Origin: Planococcus salinus
Lineage (GTDB): Bacteria; Bacillota; Bacilli; Bacillales_A; Planococcaceae
Assembly: GCF_003719725.1 (NCBI RefSeq)
Contig: NZ_RIAX01000010.1
Span: forward strand, 1 to 64,000
Length of the DNA stretch: 64,000 bases
Reading direction: 5' to 3'
Shown: positions 1 to 8,053 of the stretch, one piece after another
How the letters are laid out: every line of letters begins with the position of its first letter
Numbering within the stretch: position 1 is the stretch's first letter
Program-made: the position numbers and the translations under genes
Notes under the pieces: model-generated
Told to the model about the DNA's origin: nothing
Seen by the model: only the letters and a program-made list of their open reading frames with translations
The model's database searches: none

Positions 1-738
1 CACGTGTTCGTGCAGGCGGGCGACTTTGATCCGCTGTTTTTCGTAGCGGGAAGACCCTTTTGTTCGGTGCGACAAGATCCGCTGTTCTTTTGCCAGTTGT
101 TGTTGTGCCTGCCGGTAGAAACGAGGGTAATTGGCTATCTCACCCTGCTCACTTTCGACATACAGACCATCCATCGCAAAGTCGAGTCCGATGATTTCCG
201 TGATCTCCTTTTCAATCGGTTTATTTTCATATTCTGTCAGTATGGAAATGTGATACTTTCCCGTGGCAGAACGGGAAAGCGTACACGACTTGATGACATG
301 ATGGGCCGGAATCTCCCGATGCCGTTTCAGCCTGACGAGTCCGAGTTTCGGTAATTTGATCTGGCTCTCCAAAAGCTGTATATTGCCGTTCACCCGATTT
401 GTCGTATAGGATGGCTTCGCTTTTCGGCTCTTGAACTTCGGAAACTTTGCCCGTCCTGCGAAGAAGTTGGTGTATGCTTTTTGCAGGTTCAGCTGTGCAT
501 TTGCCAGCGCTAAACTATCCACTTCCTTCAGCCACTCAAACTCTTTTTTGTATTTGGCGGGTGTCGGAAGTTTCTGTTGTTTCAGCAATCCCTTGTCGTC
601 TTTGAATTGCTCATGGATTTCCTTGCGTTCCGCGAGCATTTTGTTGTATACGAAACGAACACAGCCGAACGTTTTTAGCAGCAGCTGTTCCTGTTCTTTT
701 GTCGGGTACAGACGGAACTTATACGCTTTGTTTGCCAT
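1..738 (-). CDS. tnpB: TnpB RNA-guided endonuclease (OrfB), C-terminal part beyond window edge
   Basis: TnpB proteins are RNA-guided DNA nucleases of IS200/IS605 transposons and relatives of Cas12. The 246 residues visible start MANKAYKFRLYPTKEQ, the usual TnpB N terminus, followed by the helix-turn-helix-like region (NKMLAERKE, residues 32-40) and the OrfB central domain. The first RuvC aspartate is D186 in IIGLDFAMDGLYV. The later RuvC glutamate and aspartate and the zinc finger would lie to the left, outside the window. The reading frame is intact to base 1. ATG at 738 has AGGTGA about 6 bases upstream. Whether the nuclease is complete cannot be judged here. Confidence 0.88.
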   Translation of the reverse strand, partial: MANKAYKFRLYPTKEQEQLLLKTFGCVRFVYNKMLAERKEIHEQFKDDKGLLKQQKLPTPAKYKKEFEWLKEVDSLALANAQLNLQKAYTNFFAGRAKFPKFKSRKAKPSYTTNRVNGNIQLLESQIKLPKLGLVRLKRHREIPAHHVIKSCTLSRSATGKYHISILTEYENKPIEKEITEIIGLDFAMDGLYVESEQGEIANYPRFYRQAQQQLAKEQRILSHRTKGSSRYEKQRIKVARLHEHV

Positions 739-883
739 ATCAAATCACCTCGCTTTCTTCCTTTGATGATAGCCGGAAAGAAAAAGGAAGACCATTTTGG
801 CTGCGCCAACCGAAATTCATCTCCCCCTTACCGCTGGGCTTCGCCCGTTGCGCGCTTGAAGAGGGAGACTTCTTTCGGGAAAC
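1..883 (-). mobile_element. IS200/IS605 (IS1341-type) element with tnpB, left end inside window
   Basis: The block holds tnpB (start codon at 738) and about 145 bp of leader, and interrupts the lipoprotein gene that begins at 1081. The end proposed here rests on the lipoprotein frame losing its family-like sequence near 884. On the minus strand the hexamer TTTAAC lies at 889-884, directly beside that point, and elements of this type insert 3' of a short TTTAA-like target motif. The other end, with the guide (omega/re) RNA region, is left of the window. No tnpA is visible. The exact boundary is inferred. Confidence 0.55.
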
Positions 884-1081
884 GTTAAACGTTTCAGCAC
901 CCGCAAGTTCCCTGATGATTGCCAACACGTCGGAATTGTCCCCGACATATGTGCCATTGTATTCGGCAAGTTTGTCCGAATCCACGTCTTCGATGGACTT
1001 GATCGAACTGTTTGCTTCGGCAGAACAGCCTGCAAAAAGCAACAAAGCAGTCAGTAAAATCATCATTTTTCTAAACTTCAT
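884..1081 (-). pseudogene. Lipoprotein with DUF4825-like N-terminal part, interrupted by the TnpB element
   Basis: The frame starts at ATG 1081 (MKFRKMMILLTALLLFAGCS) with a lipoprotein signal peptide whose lipobox ends in the cysteine of FAGCS. The mature part contains EYNGTYVGDNSDV, which resembles the start of the DUF4825 domain of Bacillales lipoproteins. After the sequence ETFN (around base 884) the frame runs on to about 740, but with a low-complexity sequence unlike the family, read from transposon DNA. The rest of the domain is missing, so the gene is probably broken. The family assignment is from memory of the motif and is moderately sure. Confidence 0.6.
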
Positions 1082-1185
1082 TTTATCGCCCCAATTTTCT
1101 TTGGTTCTTCTTGCTTTATCATACGGTCCAAGATTCACTTGGTTTCACATAGAGCAGAAGAACCCTTTCCTTCTTTTCTTTCGCT

Positions 1186-1581
1186 TCAGTTTTTCTTCTG
1201 CACAATCGCCACTGTACAGCGGGACACACAGATAAGCCGCTCTTCCTCGTCGATGATTTTGATGTCCCATACCATTGTCGTGCGTCCTTTATGTAAAGGA
1301 ATGCCAACGGCTGTCACCATGCCGTCCTGCTTGCCGCGTATATGATTCGCATTGATCTCCAGCCCAACAGCCAATTCTTTTTCCTGATCGATCATGTTCC
1401 ACGTCCCCACACTGGCAACAGTTTCCGCCAGCACCACTGAAGCGCCGCCATGAAGCTGGCCAAATGGCTGATGAGTGGCTGCGTGGACCGGCATGGTAGC
1501 CGTCACTTTTTCGGCTGTGATTTCCTGCATTTCAATTCCCAGCACACCTGCAATTGTTTCTTCAACCGGTTTCATTTTCAT
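1186..1581 (-). CDS. Hotdog-fold thioesterase (PaaI/YuxO type)
   Basis: A 131-residue single-domain hotdog protein, likely hydrolysing acyl-CoA or aromatic acyl-CoA thioesters in the cytoplasm. It has the 4HBT signature FGQLHGGASVVLAE (residues 40-53), where the HGG turn and E53 form the active site in PaaI and DHNA-CoA thioesterases. Length is normal for the family. It follows the acyl-CoA ligase gene on the same strand after a 77-base gap that holds a terminator hairpin, so it may be expressed partly separately. A link to fatty-acid turnover is suggested by the ligase; the substrate is unknown. ATG 1581 has GGAAG upstream; a second ATG two codons in is also possible. Confidence 0.85.
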   Translation of the reverse strand: MKMKPVEETIAGVLGIEMQEITAEKVTATMPVHAATHQPFGQLHGGASVVLAETVASVGTWNMIDQEKELAVGLEINANHIRGKQDGMVTAVGIPLHKGRTTMVWDIKIIDEEERLICVSRCTVAIVQKKN

Positions 1582-1613
1582 ATCCTTCTTCCTTTCTTTT
1601 TTACTGGCGACAG

Positions 1614-1652
1614 AAAAAGCTCTCAGCCTTTATGGTTTCTCAGCTGAGAGCT
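1614..1652 (-). terminator. Rho-independent terminator after the acyl-CoA ligase gene
   Basis: AGCTCTCAGC (1618-1627) pairs with GCTGAGAGCT (1643-1652). On the minus strand the hairpin is followed by a T run. It lies between the ligase stop at 1659 and the thioesterase start. Confidence 0.75.
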
Positions 1653-1658
1653 CCTCTC

Positions 1659-3218
1659 TTATCGGCTTCCAGTTTCTGTTTTCTGTTCACGCAACAGGAA
1701 TTTTTGTATTTTGCCGCTGGCGTTTCTCGGCAACTCGTCCACAAACCGATAGCTCCTCGGCCGCTTGTAGCGAGCCAATTTGTCATTGTTTCTGCAGAAT
1801 TCCTCCAACTCTTCTTCAGTAAGCGATGGATCTCCGGAGACGATAAAGGCAATCACTGACTCGCCCCATTTTTCATCCGGTACTCCCAGAACCGCAACAT
1901 CTTTCACCGCTTCATGTTCATGCAGTATATCCTCCACCTCACGTGGATAAATATTTTCCCCACCGCTGATGATCATATCGTCGACGCGGTCTGCCACATA
2001 CAAATATCCGTCTTCATCCATATAGCCGAGATCGCTGGAGTGATACCAGCTTTTATACAAAGCTTTATCAGACGCTTCCGGCCGGTTAAAATAACCTTCC
2101 ATCATGCAAGGACCTTTCACGATGATTTCCCCGACTTCCCCCGGTTTCAGGATATCGTCCGGTTCTGACGGCCCGTCTTCACTTGGGCGTACAACACGGA
2201 TTTCATGATTGTAAGCTGCACGACCCGCGGATCCTGCTTTTGTCAGTTGCTCATCTTCCAGCAGGAATGTAATGGCCGGTCCCATTTCAGTTTGTCCGTA
2301 TGCCTGAATCAGATCCACGTTCAAAATGTCTTTTACTTTCTTCACAAGAACAGGAGCCATCGGGGCGGCCCCGTATAAACCACGTTGCAGCGTCTGAGCT
2401 TTTGATCCGGCCCCTTGCTGCTCTGCCATCATACTCCACATCGTCGGCACCGCAAACATCACCGTCACTTTTTCTTTTTCAATAGTATCGAGCGCCACGA
2501 CCGGGTCGAATTGGTGCATGATCACACTCGAAGCACCTGCATGCACCCTCGGAATCACACAGCAATGCAGCTCTGCACAGTGGAACATCGGTGCTGTAAC
2601 CAACCCTACGTCGCTGTTATTGTACTTCATCACATTGATGCAGATCAGGCTTTGTTCCGCCATATCCCGATGACGGTGAATCACTCCTTTCGGGCGGCCC
2701 GTGGTTCCACTTGTATACATAATGGCATAGGTATCCGTTTCATCGACTTCGGCCTCAGGTGGTGCAGTGTGAGAACGAGCCACTTCTTCCTGATAACTTT
2801 TCGCAAAATCAGGTTTTGCCTCATCGATAAACCAAAATTGAACCGCTGGAAACTCCGGCTGTATTTCGGAAATTGTATTTTTCAACTGATTTTCAAATAT
2901 GACCACTTTCGGTTCAGCGTCTTTTAAAATGAATGACACTTCTTCCGACTTCAGCCGGAAATTGATCGGATTAAAAATGGCCCCGATCTTGGCACAGGCA
3001 AAAAGCGTGGTAGCCAATTCATGATTGTTGAACAAAAATGTCGAGACCCGGTCGCCTTTTCCCACTCCCGCAGCATTCAGGGCATTGGCCAAACGATGGA
3101 CATCGGCCTGCCATTCCTGATACGTCCAGCGGCGGTTTCTTCTCAAGTCTACAAGCGCTTCTTTTGCAGGATATTTCGTTACTGTCTGATCAAAAATTTC
3201 CCCTAATGTCACGTACAT
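1659..3218 (-). CDS. Acyl-CoA synthetase (AMP-forming fatty-acid-CoA ligase)
   Basis: The 519-residue protein belongs to the ANL superfamily of adenylate-forming enzymes and should activate a fatty or related carboxylic acid to its CoA thioester. The P-loop motif YTSGTTGRPKG lies at residues 168-178. Further on are QAYGQTEMGP (A5-type), GYFNRPEASDKAL, the YRSSDLG-like WYHSSDLGYMDEDGYLYV, and a C-terminal K in NASGKIQKFLLRE. ATG 3218 was chosen because GGAGGGGTGAA lies just upstream; an in-frame codon 11 triplets earlier has no such site. A palindrome upstream suggests control by a TetR/FadR-like fatty-acid repressor. Chain-length preference cannot be read from the sequence. Confidence 0.9.
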   Translation of the reverse strand: MYVTLGEIFDQTVTKYPAKEALVDLRRNRRWTYQEWQADVHRLANALNAAGVGKGDRVSTFLFNNHELATTLFACAKIGAIFNPINFRLKSEEVSFILKDAEPKVVIFENQLKNTISEIQPEFPAVQFWFIDEAKPDFAKSYQEEVARSHTAPPEAEVDETDTYAIMYTSGTTGRPKGVIHRHRDMAEQSLICINVMKYNNSDVGLVTAPMFHCAELHCCVIPRVHAGASSVIMHQFDPVVALDTIEKEKVTVMFAVPTMWSMMAEQQGAGSKAQTLQRGLYGAAPMAPVLVKKVKDILNVDLIQAYGQTEMGPAITFLLEDEQLTKAGSAGRAAYNHEIRVVRPSEDGPSEPDDILKPGEVGEIIVKGPCMMEGYFNRPEASDKALYKSWYHSSDLGYMDEDGYLYVADRVDDMIISGGENIYPREVEDILHEHEAVKDVAVLGVPDEKWGESVIAFIVSGDPSLTEEELEEFCRNNDKLARYKRPRSYRFVDELPRNASGKIQKFLLREQKTETGSR

Positions 3219-3238
3219 ATTTTCACCCCTCCGAAATA

Positions 3239-3256
3239 AATGAATGGTCATTCATT
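3239..3256. promoter_or_regulatory. 18-bp palindromic operator upstream of the acyl-CoA ligase gene
   Basis: AATGAATG and CATTCATT flank a 2-base centre, a perfect inverted repeat 21 bases before the ligase ATG. The half-sites TGAATG/CATTCA match those of Bacillus FadR-type TetR repressors, but the spacing here is shorter than I remember for B. subtilis FadR. The regulator is inferred. Confidence 0.6.
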
Positions 3257-3359
3257 AACTTGCTATATCAATAATGTCAGATAATACGAAATTTTGCAAC
3301 AACGCACAAACGGATTTTGCTGTATAATGAACACAAATTTCATCCAAAGGAGAGGTTCG

Positions 3360-3947
3360 ATGAACAAAGTACAATTTCAGTTTCACGGCGTGGTATTGTT
3401 ATACGGCTATTTGCAGCGCCTGTTTGTTTACGGGAACATCAAAGGCATGCTGGACACAAAGCCGGAGGCCGCTGAATGGGATGAGCTTCCACAACATCTT
3501 GATCACGTCAGTGCCATCTTTCAAAACTTCGACCGCAAAGCCGGATTGAACATTGACCAGATCAAGCAGGCTTTTACTGCTTACAGAACCGTGGAAGCCA
3601 TGACGCCTCAAACGTTTCCCGATAAAGAAAAGGCGCCGTTGTCAGAACGTCTGGCAGTAACCGGAGCAGCATTGTATGCAGAAGAATACATAAATACCGG
3701 ACTCATCCATCTCGGTATGAATTTTGACCCCAAAGTGGAAAAACGCTATCGCCAGCAAGCGGAGCATTATAAAAAAGTGGTAAAAATTATGACGATGCTG
3801 GTGGAAAAAACGGCTGAAAAGAAAACGCTGAGCAAAGCGGAAGCTGACCAACTGCAAAAATGGTATCAGACAACCATGGAAAGTGCAGACACAGTAAAAA
3901 AGGACATCCGCAGAATCCGCTACTTTCTGAACGGTACCACACCGTAA
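3360..3947 (+). CDS. Hypothetical protein, 195 aa, probably cytoplasmic and helical
   Basis: I do not recognise a family. The protein starts MNKVQFQFHGVVLLYGYLQR at ATG 3360, with AAAGGAGAG 5-13 bases upstream, and has no signal peptide or membrane segment. It is rich in charged helical sequence, with many K, E and Q residues in the second half (about residues 120-190) and a YRQQAEHYKKVVKIM stretch. It stands alone between the divergent acyl-CoA ligase operon and the convergent nitronate monooxygenase gene, with a strong terminator after it. Codon use and base composition look like the neighbours. Confidence 0.8.
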   Translation: MNKVQFQFHGVVLLYGYLQRLFVYGNIKGMLDTKPEAAEWDELPQHLDHVSAIFQNFDRKAGLNIDQIKQAFTAYRTVEAMTPQTFPDKEKAPLSERLAVTGAALYAEEYINTGLIHLGMNFDPKVEKRYRQQAEHYKKVVKIMTMLVEKTAEKKTLSKAEADQLQKWYQTTMESADTVKKDIRRIRYFLNGTTP

Positions 3948-4003
3948 AAAGCAACAGTCCACAGGCGCTGTTCTGCAGAAAATAACGAACGCCCAAAAGA
4001 CAG

Positions 4004-4053
4004 AAAAGGCTGCCGGCCAAGTCTCAAACAGGACTTGGCCGGCAGCCTTTTTC
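4004..4053. terminator. Strong bidirectional terminator
   Basis: AAGGCTGCCGGCCAAGTC (4006-4023) pairs with its complement at 4032-4049, with A and T runs on both sides. It separates two convergent genes. Confidence 0.9.
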
Positions 4054-4081
4054 TTTGTTGCTTTGATGGACAAAAATCGTA

Positions 4082-4996
4082 CTATTGCAAGGTTTGGTTT
4101 TCGCGCGTCAGCTCTGCTACGCTTTCCTCATATTCTTTAGACAATGTTTCAACGATTTCCTGGATGGTCTCACTCTTGGTGACAGTGGTTACACCATGGC
4201 CGGCCGACCAAATATCCCGCCAGGCCTTTACATCCACCAGATGGGACAGATCCACCTCGTCTTTCGGCTTCAAGGTAGCCGGATCAATTCCTTCTTTCAA
4301 TAAGCTTGGAATCAACACATTGGCATGGACGCCGCTGAATGAGTCGGTATAAAGAATGTCTTCAATTGTTGAATCGATGACCATCTGCTTGTATTCTTCC
4401 TGAGCGCTGCTTTCTTCCGCCGCCAGAAAACGCGTCCCCATATAAGCATAATCGGCCCCCATCAATTTCGCAGCTGCCACATCCGCCCCTGTCGACAAGG
4501 CTCCTGACAGGATGATGGTGCCTCCGTAAAACTGTTTGACAGCAGCGATGAAAGCGAACGGATTCAACATGCCGCCATGTCCGCCGGCCCCAGCGCACAC
4601 CAGGATTAACCCATCCACACCGGCCCCGGCCGCTTTTTTCGCATGGCGGACATTTGCAACGTCCGAATAAACCAGACCACCGTAGCTGTGGACGATTTCA
4701 ATAACTTCGGCTGGAGAACCCAACGAAGTGATGACAATCGGCGGCTGATATTGACGGACCAGCTCCAGATCATCATCAAAGCGCTTGTTTGATTTTTTGT
4801 GGCATATCAGATTGACGGCCCACGGTTTGTCACCCAGCGCTTCTTTCACTTCTTTCAGCCATTCGGCACACGTTTCAATCGGCCGGGCATTCAGCAGGGG
4901 AAACGAGCCGATGACCCCTGCTTTTCCCGCTTCAATGACCATCCCGGGCGTCGATACCAAAAACATCGGAGCGACAATGACCGGCAACTTAAGCAT
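4082..4996 (-). CDS. Nitronate monooxygenase / 2-nitropropane dioxygenase family FMN enzyme
   Basis: A 304-residue TIM-barrel flavoprotein. Members oxidise alkyl nitronates with FMN; close relatives include enoyl-ACP reductase FabK. The N terminus LPVIVAPMFLVSTP, the motif AGAGGHGG (about 135-142, with the putative catalytic H140) and the FMN phosphate region GADYAYMGTRFLA are typical. ATG 4996 is preferred to the upstream TTG because GGTGGTGA is then correctly spaced. It overlaps the thiolase gene by 8 bases, so the two are co-translated. The coupling with thiolase suggests a role in acyl or keto-acid catabolism, not only nitronate detoxification; this is inference. Confidence 0.85.
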   Translation of the reverse strand: MLKLPVIVAPMFLVSTPGMVIEAGKAGVIGSFPLLNARPIETCAEWLKEVKEALGDKPWAVNLICHKKSNKRFDDDLELVRQYQPPIVITSLGSPAEVIEIVHSYGGLVYSDVANVRHAKKAAGAGVDGLILVCAGAGGHGGMLNPFAFIAAVKQFYGGTIILSGALSTGADVAAAKLMGADYAYMGTRFLAAEESSAQEEYKQMVIDSTIEDILYTDSFSGVHANVLIPSLLKEGIDPATLKPKDEVDLSHLVDVKAWRDIWSAGHGVTTVTKSETIQEIVETLSKEYEESVAELTRENQTLQ

Positions 4997-6170
4997 GTTC
5001 AATCACCACCGCAATTCCCTGGCCGCCGCCGATGCAAAGACTGGCTACCGCATACTTTCCGCCACGCTGCTTTAATTCGTACGCGGCAGACAACAAGACC
5101 CGTGTTCCACTGGCTCCGACGGGGTGACCAAGTGCAATGGCTCCGCCGTGAACATTTACTTTGCTGCGGTCCAAGCCGAGCTCTTTTTCAACCGCCAAAT
5201 ATTGGGCGGCGAATGCCTCATTGATTTCGATCAAGTCAATGTCTTCAAGAGTTAACTGGGCTCTCTCCAATGCCTGCCGGATTGCCGGGACCGGTCCGAT
5301 GCCCATGACATTTGGATCCACTCCTGCCACTCCCCAGGAAACAATACGGGCGATTGGATTCAAGCCATGCTTTTTGACTGCTGCTTCTCCCGCCACTACA
5401 ACTGATGCCGCCCCGTCATTAATCCCTGAGGCATTGCCAGCAGTAACGGTTCCTTCTTTTTTAAATGCCGGACGAAGCTTCGCAAGCGCTTCTTTACTGG
5501 CATCAGGCTTCACATGCTCATCCGTATCAATGAGCTGTGTACCTTTTCTGGTTTTCACTTCCACACCCACGATTTCTTCTGCAAACACACCGTTTTCAAT
5601 CGCTTTGGCTGCCCGCTGATTTGACTCGACCGCATAGGCGTCCTGCTCTTCCCTGGAAATGTCGTATCTTTCTGCCAGATTTTCCGCAGTCACTCCCATG
5701 CCGTTGCCGGTATATTGATCTGTCAGAGTAGCCGTCAGCATATCTTCAAATTTCATATCACCCATTTTTGGAGCCCCGAACCGCTGCTTGAAATTTGAGT
5801 AGGGTGACATTGACATGTTCTCTGTACCGCCAGCCAACACCAAATCCGCTTCACCGAGTTTGATGTACTGTGCCGCCGAAACGACGGACTGTGCTCCGGA
5901 GCCGCATAATCTGTTCAAAGTCAAAGCGGGCACCTCAATCGGAACTCCTGCCTTCAACCCGATATGGCGTGCCAAGTAAGCGGCGTTTACATTGGAATGA
6001 ATAACGTTGCCATAAATGACATGATCAATTGATTCCGCTTTTACATTCGAGCGTTTCAGTGCCTCCACGGCCGTTGCCGTCCCCAGTTCCGTGGCATCCA
6101 TCTTGGCAAAAGAACCTCCGAACGCGGTGAATGCTGTTCTGGCTCCATCTACTATATATACATTGCTCAT
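4989..6170 (-). CDS. Acetyl-CoA acetyltransferase / 3-ketoacyl-CoA thiolase
   Basis: The 393-residue protein is a type II thiolase that condenses or cleaves acetyl-CoA units. It has the acyl-accepting cysteine C89 in LNRLCGSGAQS, the GHPVGASGTR histidine motif, and the C-terminal cysteine in SLCIGGGQG. Length matches the AtoB/ThlA/FadA families; biosynthetic and degradative forms cannot be separated from sequence alone. ATG 6170 has AGGGGAAA upstream. It is the first gene of a two-gene operon with the nitronate monooxygenase. The cluster with acyl-CoA ligase and thioesterase points to fatty-acid metabolism. Confidence 0.93.
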   Translation of the reverse strand: MSNVYIVDGARTAFTAFGGSFAKMDATELGTATAVEALKRSNVKAESIDHVIYGNVIHSNVNAAYLARHIGLKAGVPIEVPALTLNRLCGSGAQSVVSAAQYIKLGEADLVLAGGTENMSMSPYSNFKQRFGAPKMGDMKFEDMLTATLTDQYTGNGMGVTAENLAERYDISREEQDAYAVESNQRAAKAIENGVFAEEIVGVEVKTRKGTQLIDTDEHVKPDASKEALAKLRPAFKKEGTVTAGNASGINDGAASVVVAGEAAVKKHGLNPIARIVSWGVAGVDPNVMGIGPVPAIRQALERAQLTLEDIDLIEINEAFAAQYLAVEKELGLDRSKVNVHGGAIALGHPVGASGTRVLLSAAYELKQRGGKYAVASLCIGGGQGIAVVIEHA

Positions 6171-6324
6171 TCCGATTTCCCCTTTCACAATTAGATCTTT
6201 TGTCTTTTTTATAACCCATTAATTATCTGAAAATTCTTATCTAAAGATATCTTAACGATATTTATTTTGGATTGCAATGGTTTTCAAAAGAGGAAAACAG
6301 CGGAAGAACAGAATTATCTTTTAA

Positions 6325-6339
6325 TTATAATCATTATTA
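6325..6339. promoter_or_regulatory. PerR-type box upstream of katA
   Basis: TTATAATCATTATTA differs at one position from the PerR consensus TTATAATNATTATAA. It lies 7 bases upstream of the katA -35 element. PerR is a peroxide-sensing repressor of catalase genes in Bacillales. Confidence 0.75.
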
Positions 6340-6346
6340 ATAAGAA

Positions 6347-6374
6347 TTGATTTCAAATTAAATAATGGTATGAT
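6347..6374 (+). promoter_or_regulatory. katA promoter (sigma-A, extended -10)
   Basis: TTGATT (6347-6352), a 16-base spacer and TATGAT (6369-6374), preceded by TGG as an extended -10. It sits about 50 bases before the katA start codon. Confidence 0.7.
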
Positions 6375-6423
6375 AGATACTGTAGTGCTTTTACATAAAA
6401 AATGAGAATGAGGTGTTCGATTC

Positions 6424-7890
6424 ATGAGTACAGACAAAAAAGCTCTAACTACCAGCTGGGGTGCCCCAGTCGGAGACAACCAAAACTCGCAGACAGCCGG
6501 ACAGCGCGGACCGGTCCTATTGCAGGATGTTCATCTTCTTGAAAAACTGGCGCATTTCAACAGAGAACGCGTACCTGAGCGTGTCGTTCACGCAAAAGGC
6601 GCCGGCGCCCACGGTTATTTTGAAGTCACACAGGACGTGACGAAATATACGAAAGCCGCTTTTCTTTCCGAGGTCGGCAAAAAGACGGATCTGTTTGCCC
6701 GCTTCTCCACAGTAGCTGGTGAAAACGGTTCTGCAGATACAGTTCGTGACCCTCGCGGATTTGCTTTGAAATTCTACACAGAAGAAGGAAATTATGACCT
6801 AGTCGGAAACAACACGCCGATTTTCTTTATCCAGGATGCGATTAAATTCCCTGACTTTATCCATACACAAAAACGCGACCCAAAAACGCATTTGAAAAAC
6901 CCTAACGCAGTGTGGGATTTCTGGTCATTGTCACCTGAATCCTTGCACCAAGTGACTTACTTGATGGGCGACCGCGGGATTCCTGCAACACTTCGCCACA
7001 TGCACGGTTTCGGAAGCCACACATTCAAATGGACCAACGCTGAAGGCGTATCCCACTGGGTGAAATACCACTTCCTGACTGAACAGGGCATCAAGAACAT
7101 CACACAGGATGTAGCTGACAAAATTGCCGGCGAAAACCCTGATTTCCATACAGAAGACTTGTTCAACTCCATTGAAGAAGGCGACTTCCCGGCTTGGAAA
7201 ATGTATGTACAAATCATGCCTTTGGAAGATGCGAACACGTATCGCTTCGACCCATTCGATGTAACAAAAACATGGTCACACAAAGATTACCCGTTAATCG
7301 AAGTTGGCCGCATGGTGCTTGACCGCAACCCTGAGAACTATTTTGCAGAAGTTGAGCAGGCAACATTCTCTCCTGGCACATTGGTTCCCGGCATCGACGT
7401 ATCACCGGACAAAATGCTGCAGGGCCGCTTGTTCGCTTATCATGATGCGCATCGCTACCGTGTAGGCGCCAACCACCAGATGCTGCCGATCAACGCAGCG
7501 AAAAACCAAGTAAACAACTACCAGCGCGACGGCCAAATGAACTTTGGCAAAAATGGCGGCGGTTCTGTTTACTACGAACCGAACAGCTTTAACGGACCTG
7601 CAGAAGAGGCAGCTGCAAAACCAGCACCTCTTGAAGTATCGGGCGTTACCGATTCAGTACCTTATTTCAAAGAAGATTATTACACACAACCAGGGGATCT
7701 ATATCGCCTGCAAAGTCCGGAAGAGCAAGAACGCCTTGTAGCCACTTTTGTGGGCGGACTGAGTGCCGTAACATATGACCACATCAAACTTCGCATGATC
7801 GATCACTTGTACAAAGCGGATGCGGATTTCGGTACCCGCGTTGCAGAAGGCCTTGGCATGGAAGTTCCTGGTCTTGCAGGTGCAAACTGA
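6424..7890 (+). CDS. katA: Catalase (small-subunit haem catalase)
   Basis: A 488-residue clade 3 monofunctional catalase that dismutates hydrogen peroxide. The distal histidine is H56 in [12 protein letters not shown], the distal asparagine is in GNNTPIFF (129-130), and the proximal haem-ligating tyrosine is Y339 in [12 protein letters not shown]. No signal peptide, so cytoplasmic. ATG 6424 has AGGTG 8 bases upstream. A PerR-type box and a sigma-A promoter precede it and a terminator follows, so it is a single-gene, peroxide-inducible unit. The convergent downstream gene makes haem, the cofactor. Confidence 0.97.
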   Translation: MSTDKKALTTSWGAPVGDNQNSQTAGQRGPVLLQDVHLLEKLAHFNRERVPERVVHAKGAGAHGYFEVTQDVTKYTKAAFLSEVGKKTDLFARFSTVAGENGSADTVRDPRGFALKFYTEEGNYDLVGNNTPIFFIQDAIKFPDFIHTQKRDPKTHLKNPNAVWDFWSLSPESLHQVTYLMGDRGIPATLRHMHGFGSHTFKWTNAEGVSHWVKYHFLTEQGIKNITQDVADKIAGENPDFHTEDLFNSIEEGDFPAWKMYVQIMPLEDANTYRFDPFDVTKTWSHKDYPLIEVGRMVLDRNPENYFAEVEQATFSPGTLVPGIDVSPDKMLQGRLFAYHDAHRYRVGANHQMLPINAAKNQVNNYQRDGQMNFGKNGGGSVYYEPNSFNGPAEEAAAKPAPLEVSGVTDSVPYFKEDYYTQPGDLYRLQSPEEQERLVATFVGGLSAVTYDHIKLRMIDHLYKADADFGTRVAEGLGMEVPGLAGAN

Positions 7891-7932
7891 TCAAGTTTGA
7901 CAGCTGATAATATCACCTTGCTATTCTCAATT

Positions 7933-7968
7933 AGCAGCCACCCTTAAACTGGGCTGGCTGCTTTTTTT
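7933..7968 (+). terminator. katA terminator
   Basis: AGCAGCCACCC (7933-7943) pairs with GGGCTGGCTGCT (7951-7962) with one bulged base, followed by seven T. Confidence 0.8.
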
Positions 7969-8004
7969 ATAGTACTGAAAAGCTGCTGTCCATAATTGAC
8001 CACC

Positions 8005-8042
8005 AAAAAAGAAGGACAGCCGATTTGGCGCCCTTCCTTTTT
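8005..8042 (-). terminator. Probable terminator of hemY
   Basis: Imperfect hairpin (AAGG and GCC paired with GGC and CCTT) followed by T residues on the minus strand, just after the hemY stop. Confidence 0.5.
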
Positions 8043-8053
8043 TTACTTTCTTT

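Noticed and set aside
740..883. C-terminal extension of the lipoprotein into transposon DNA
   Set aside because: The sequence (RKKSPSSSAQRAKPSGKGE) has no family similarity and is read from the leader of the TnpB element.
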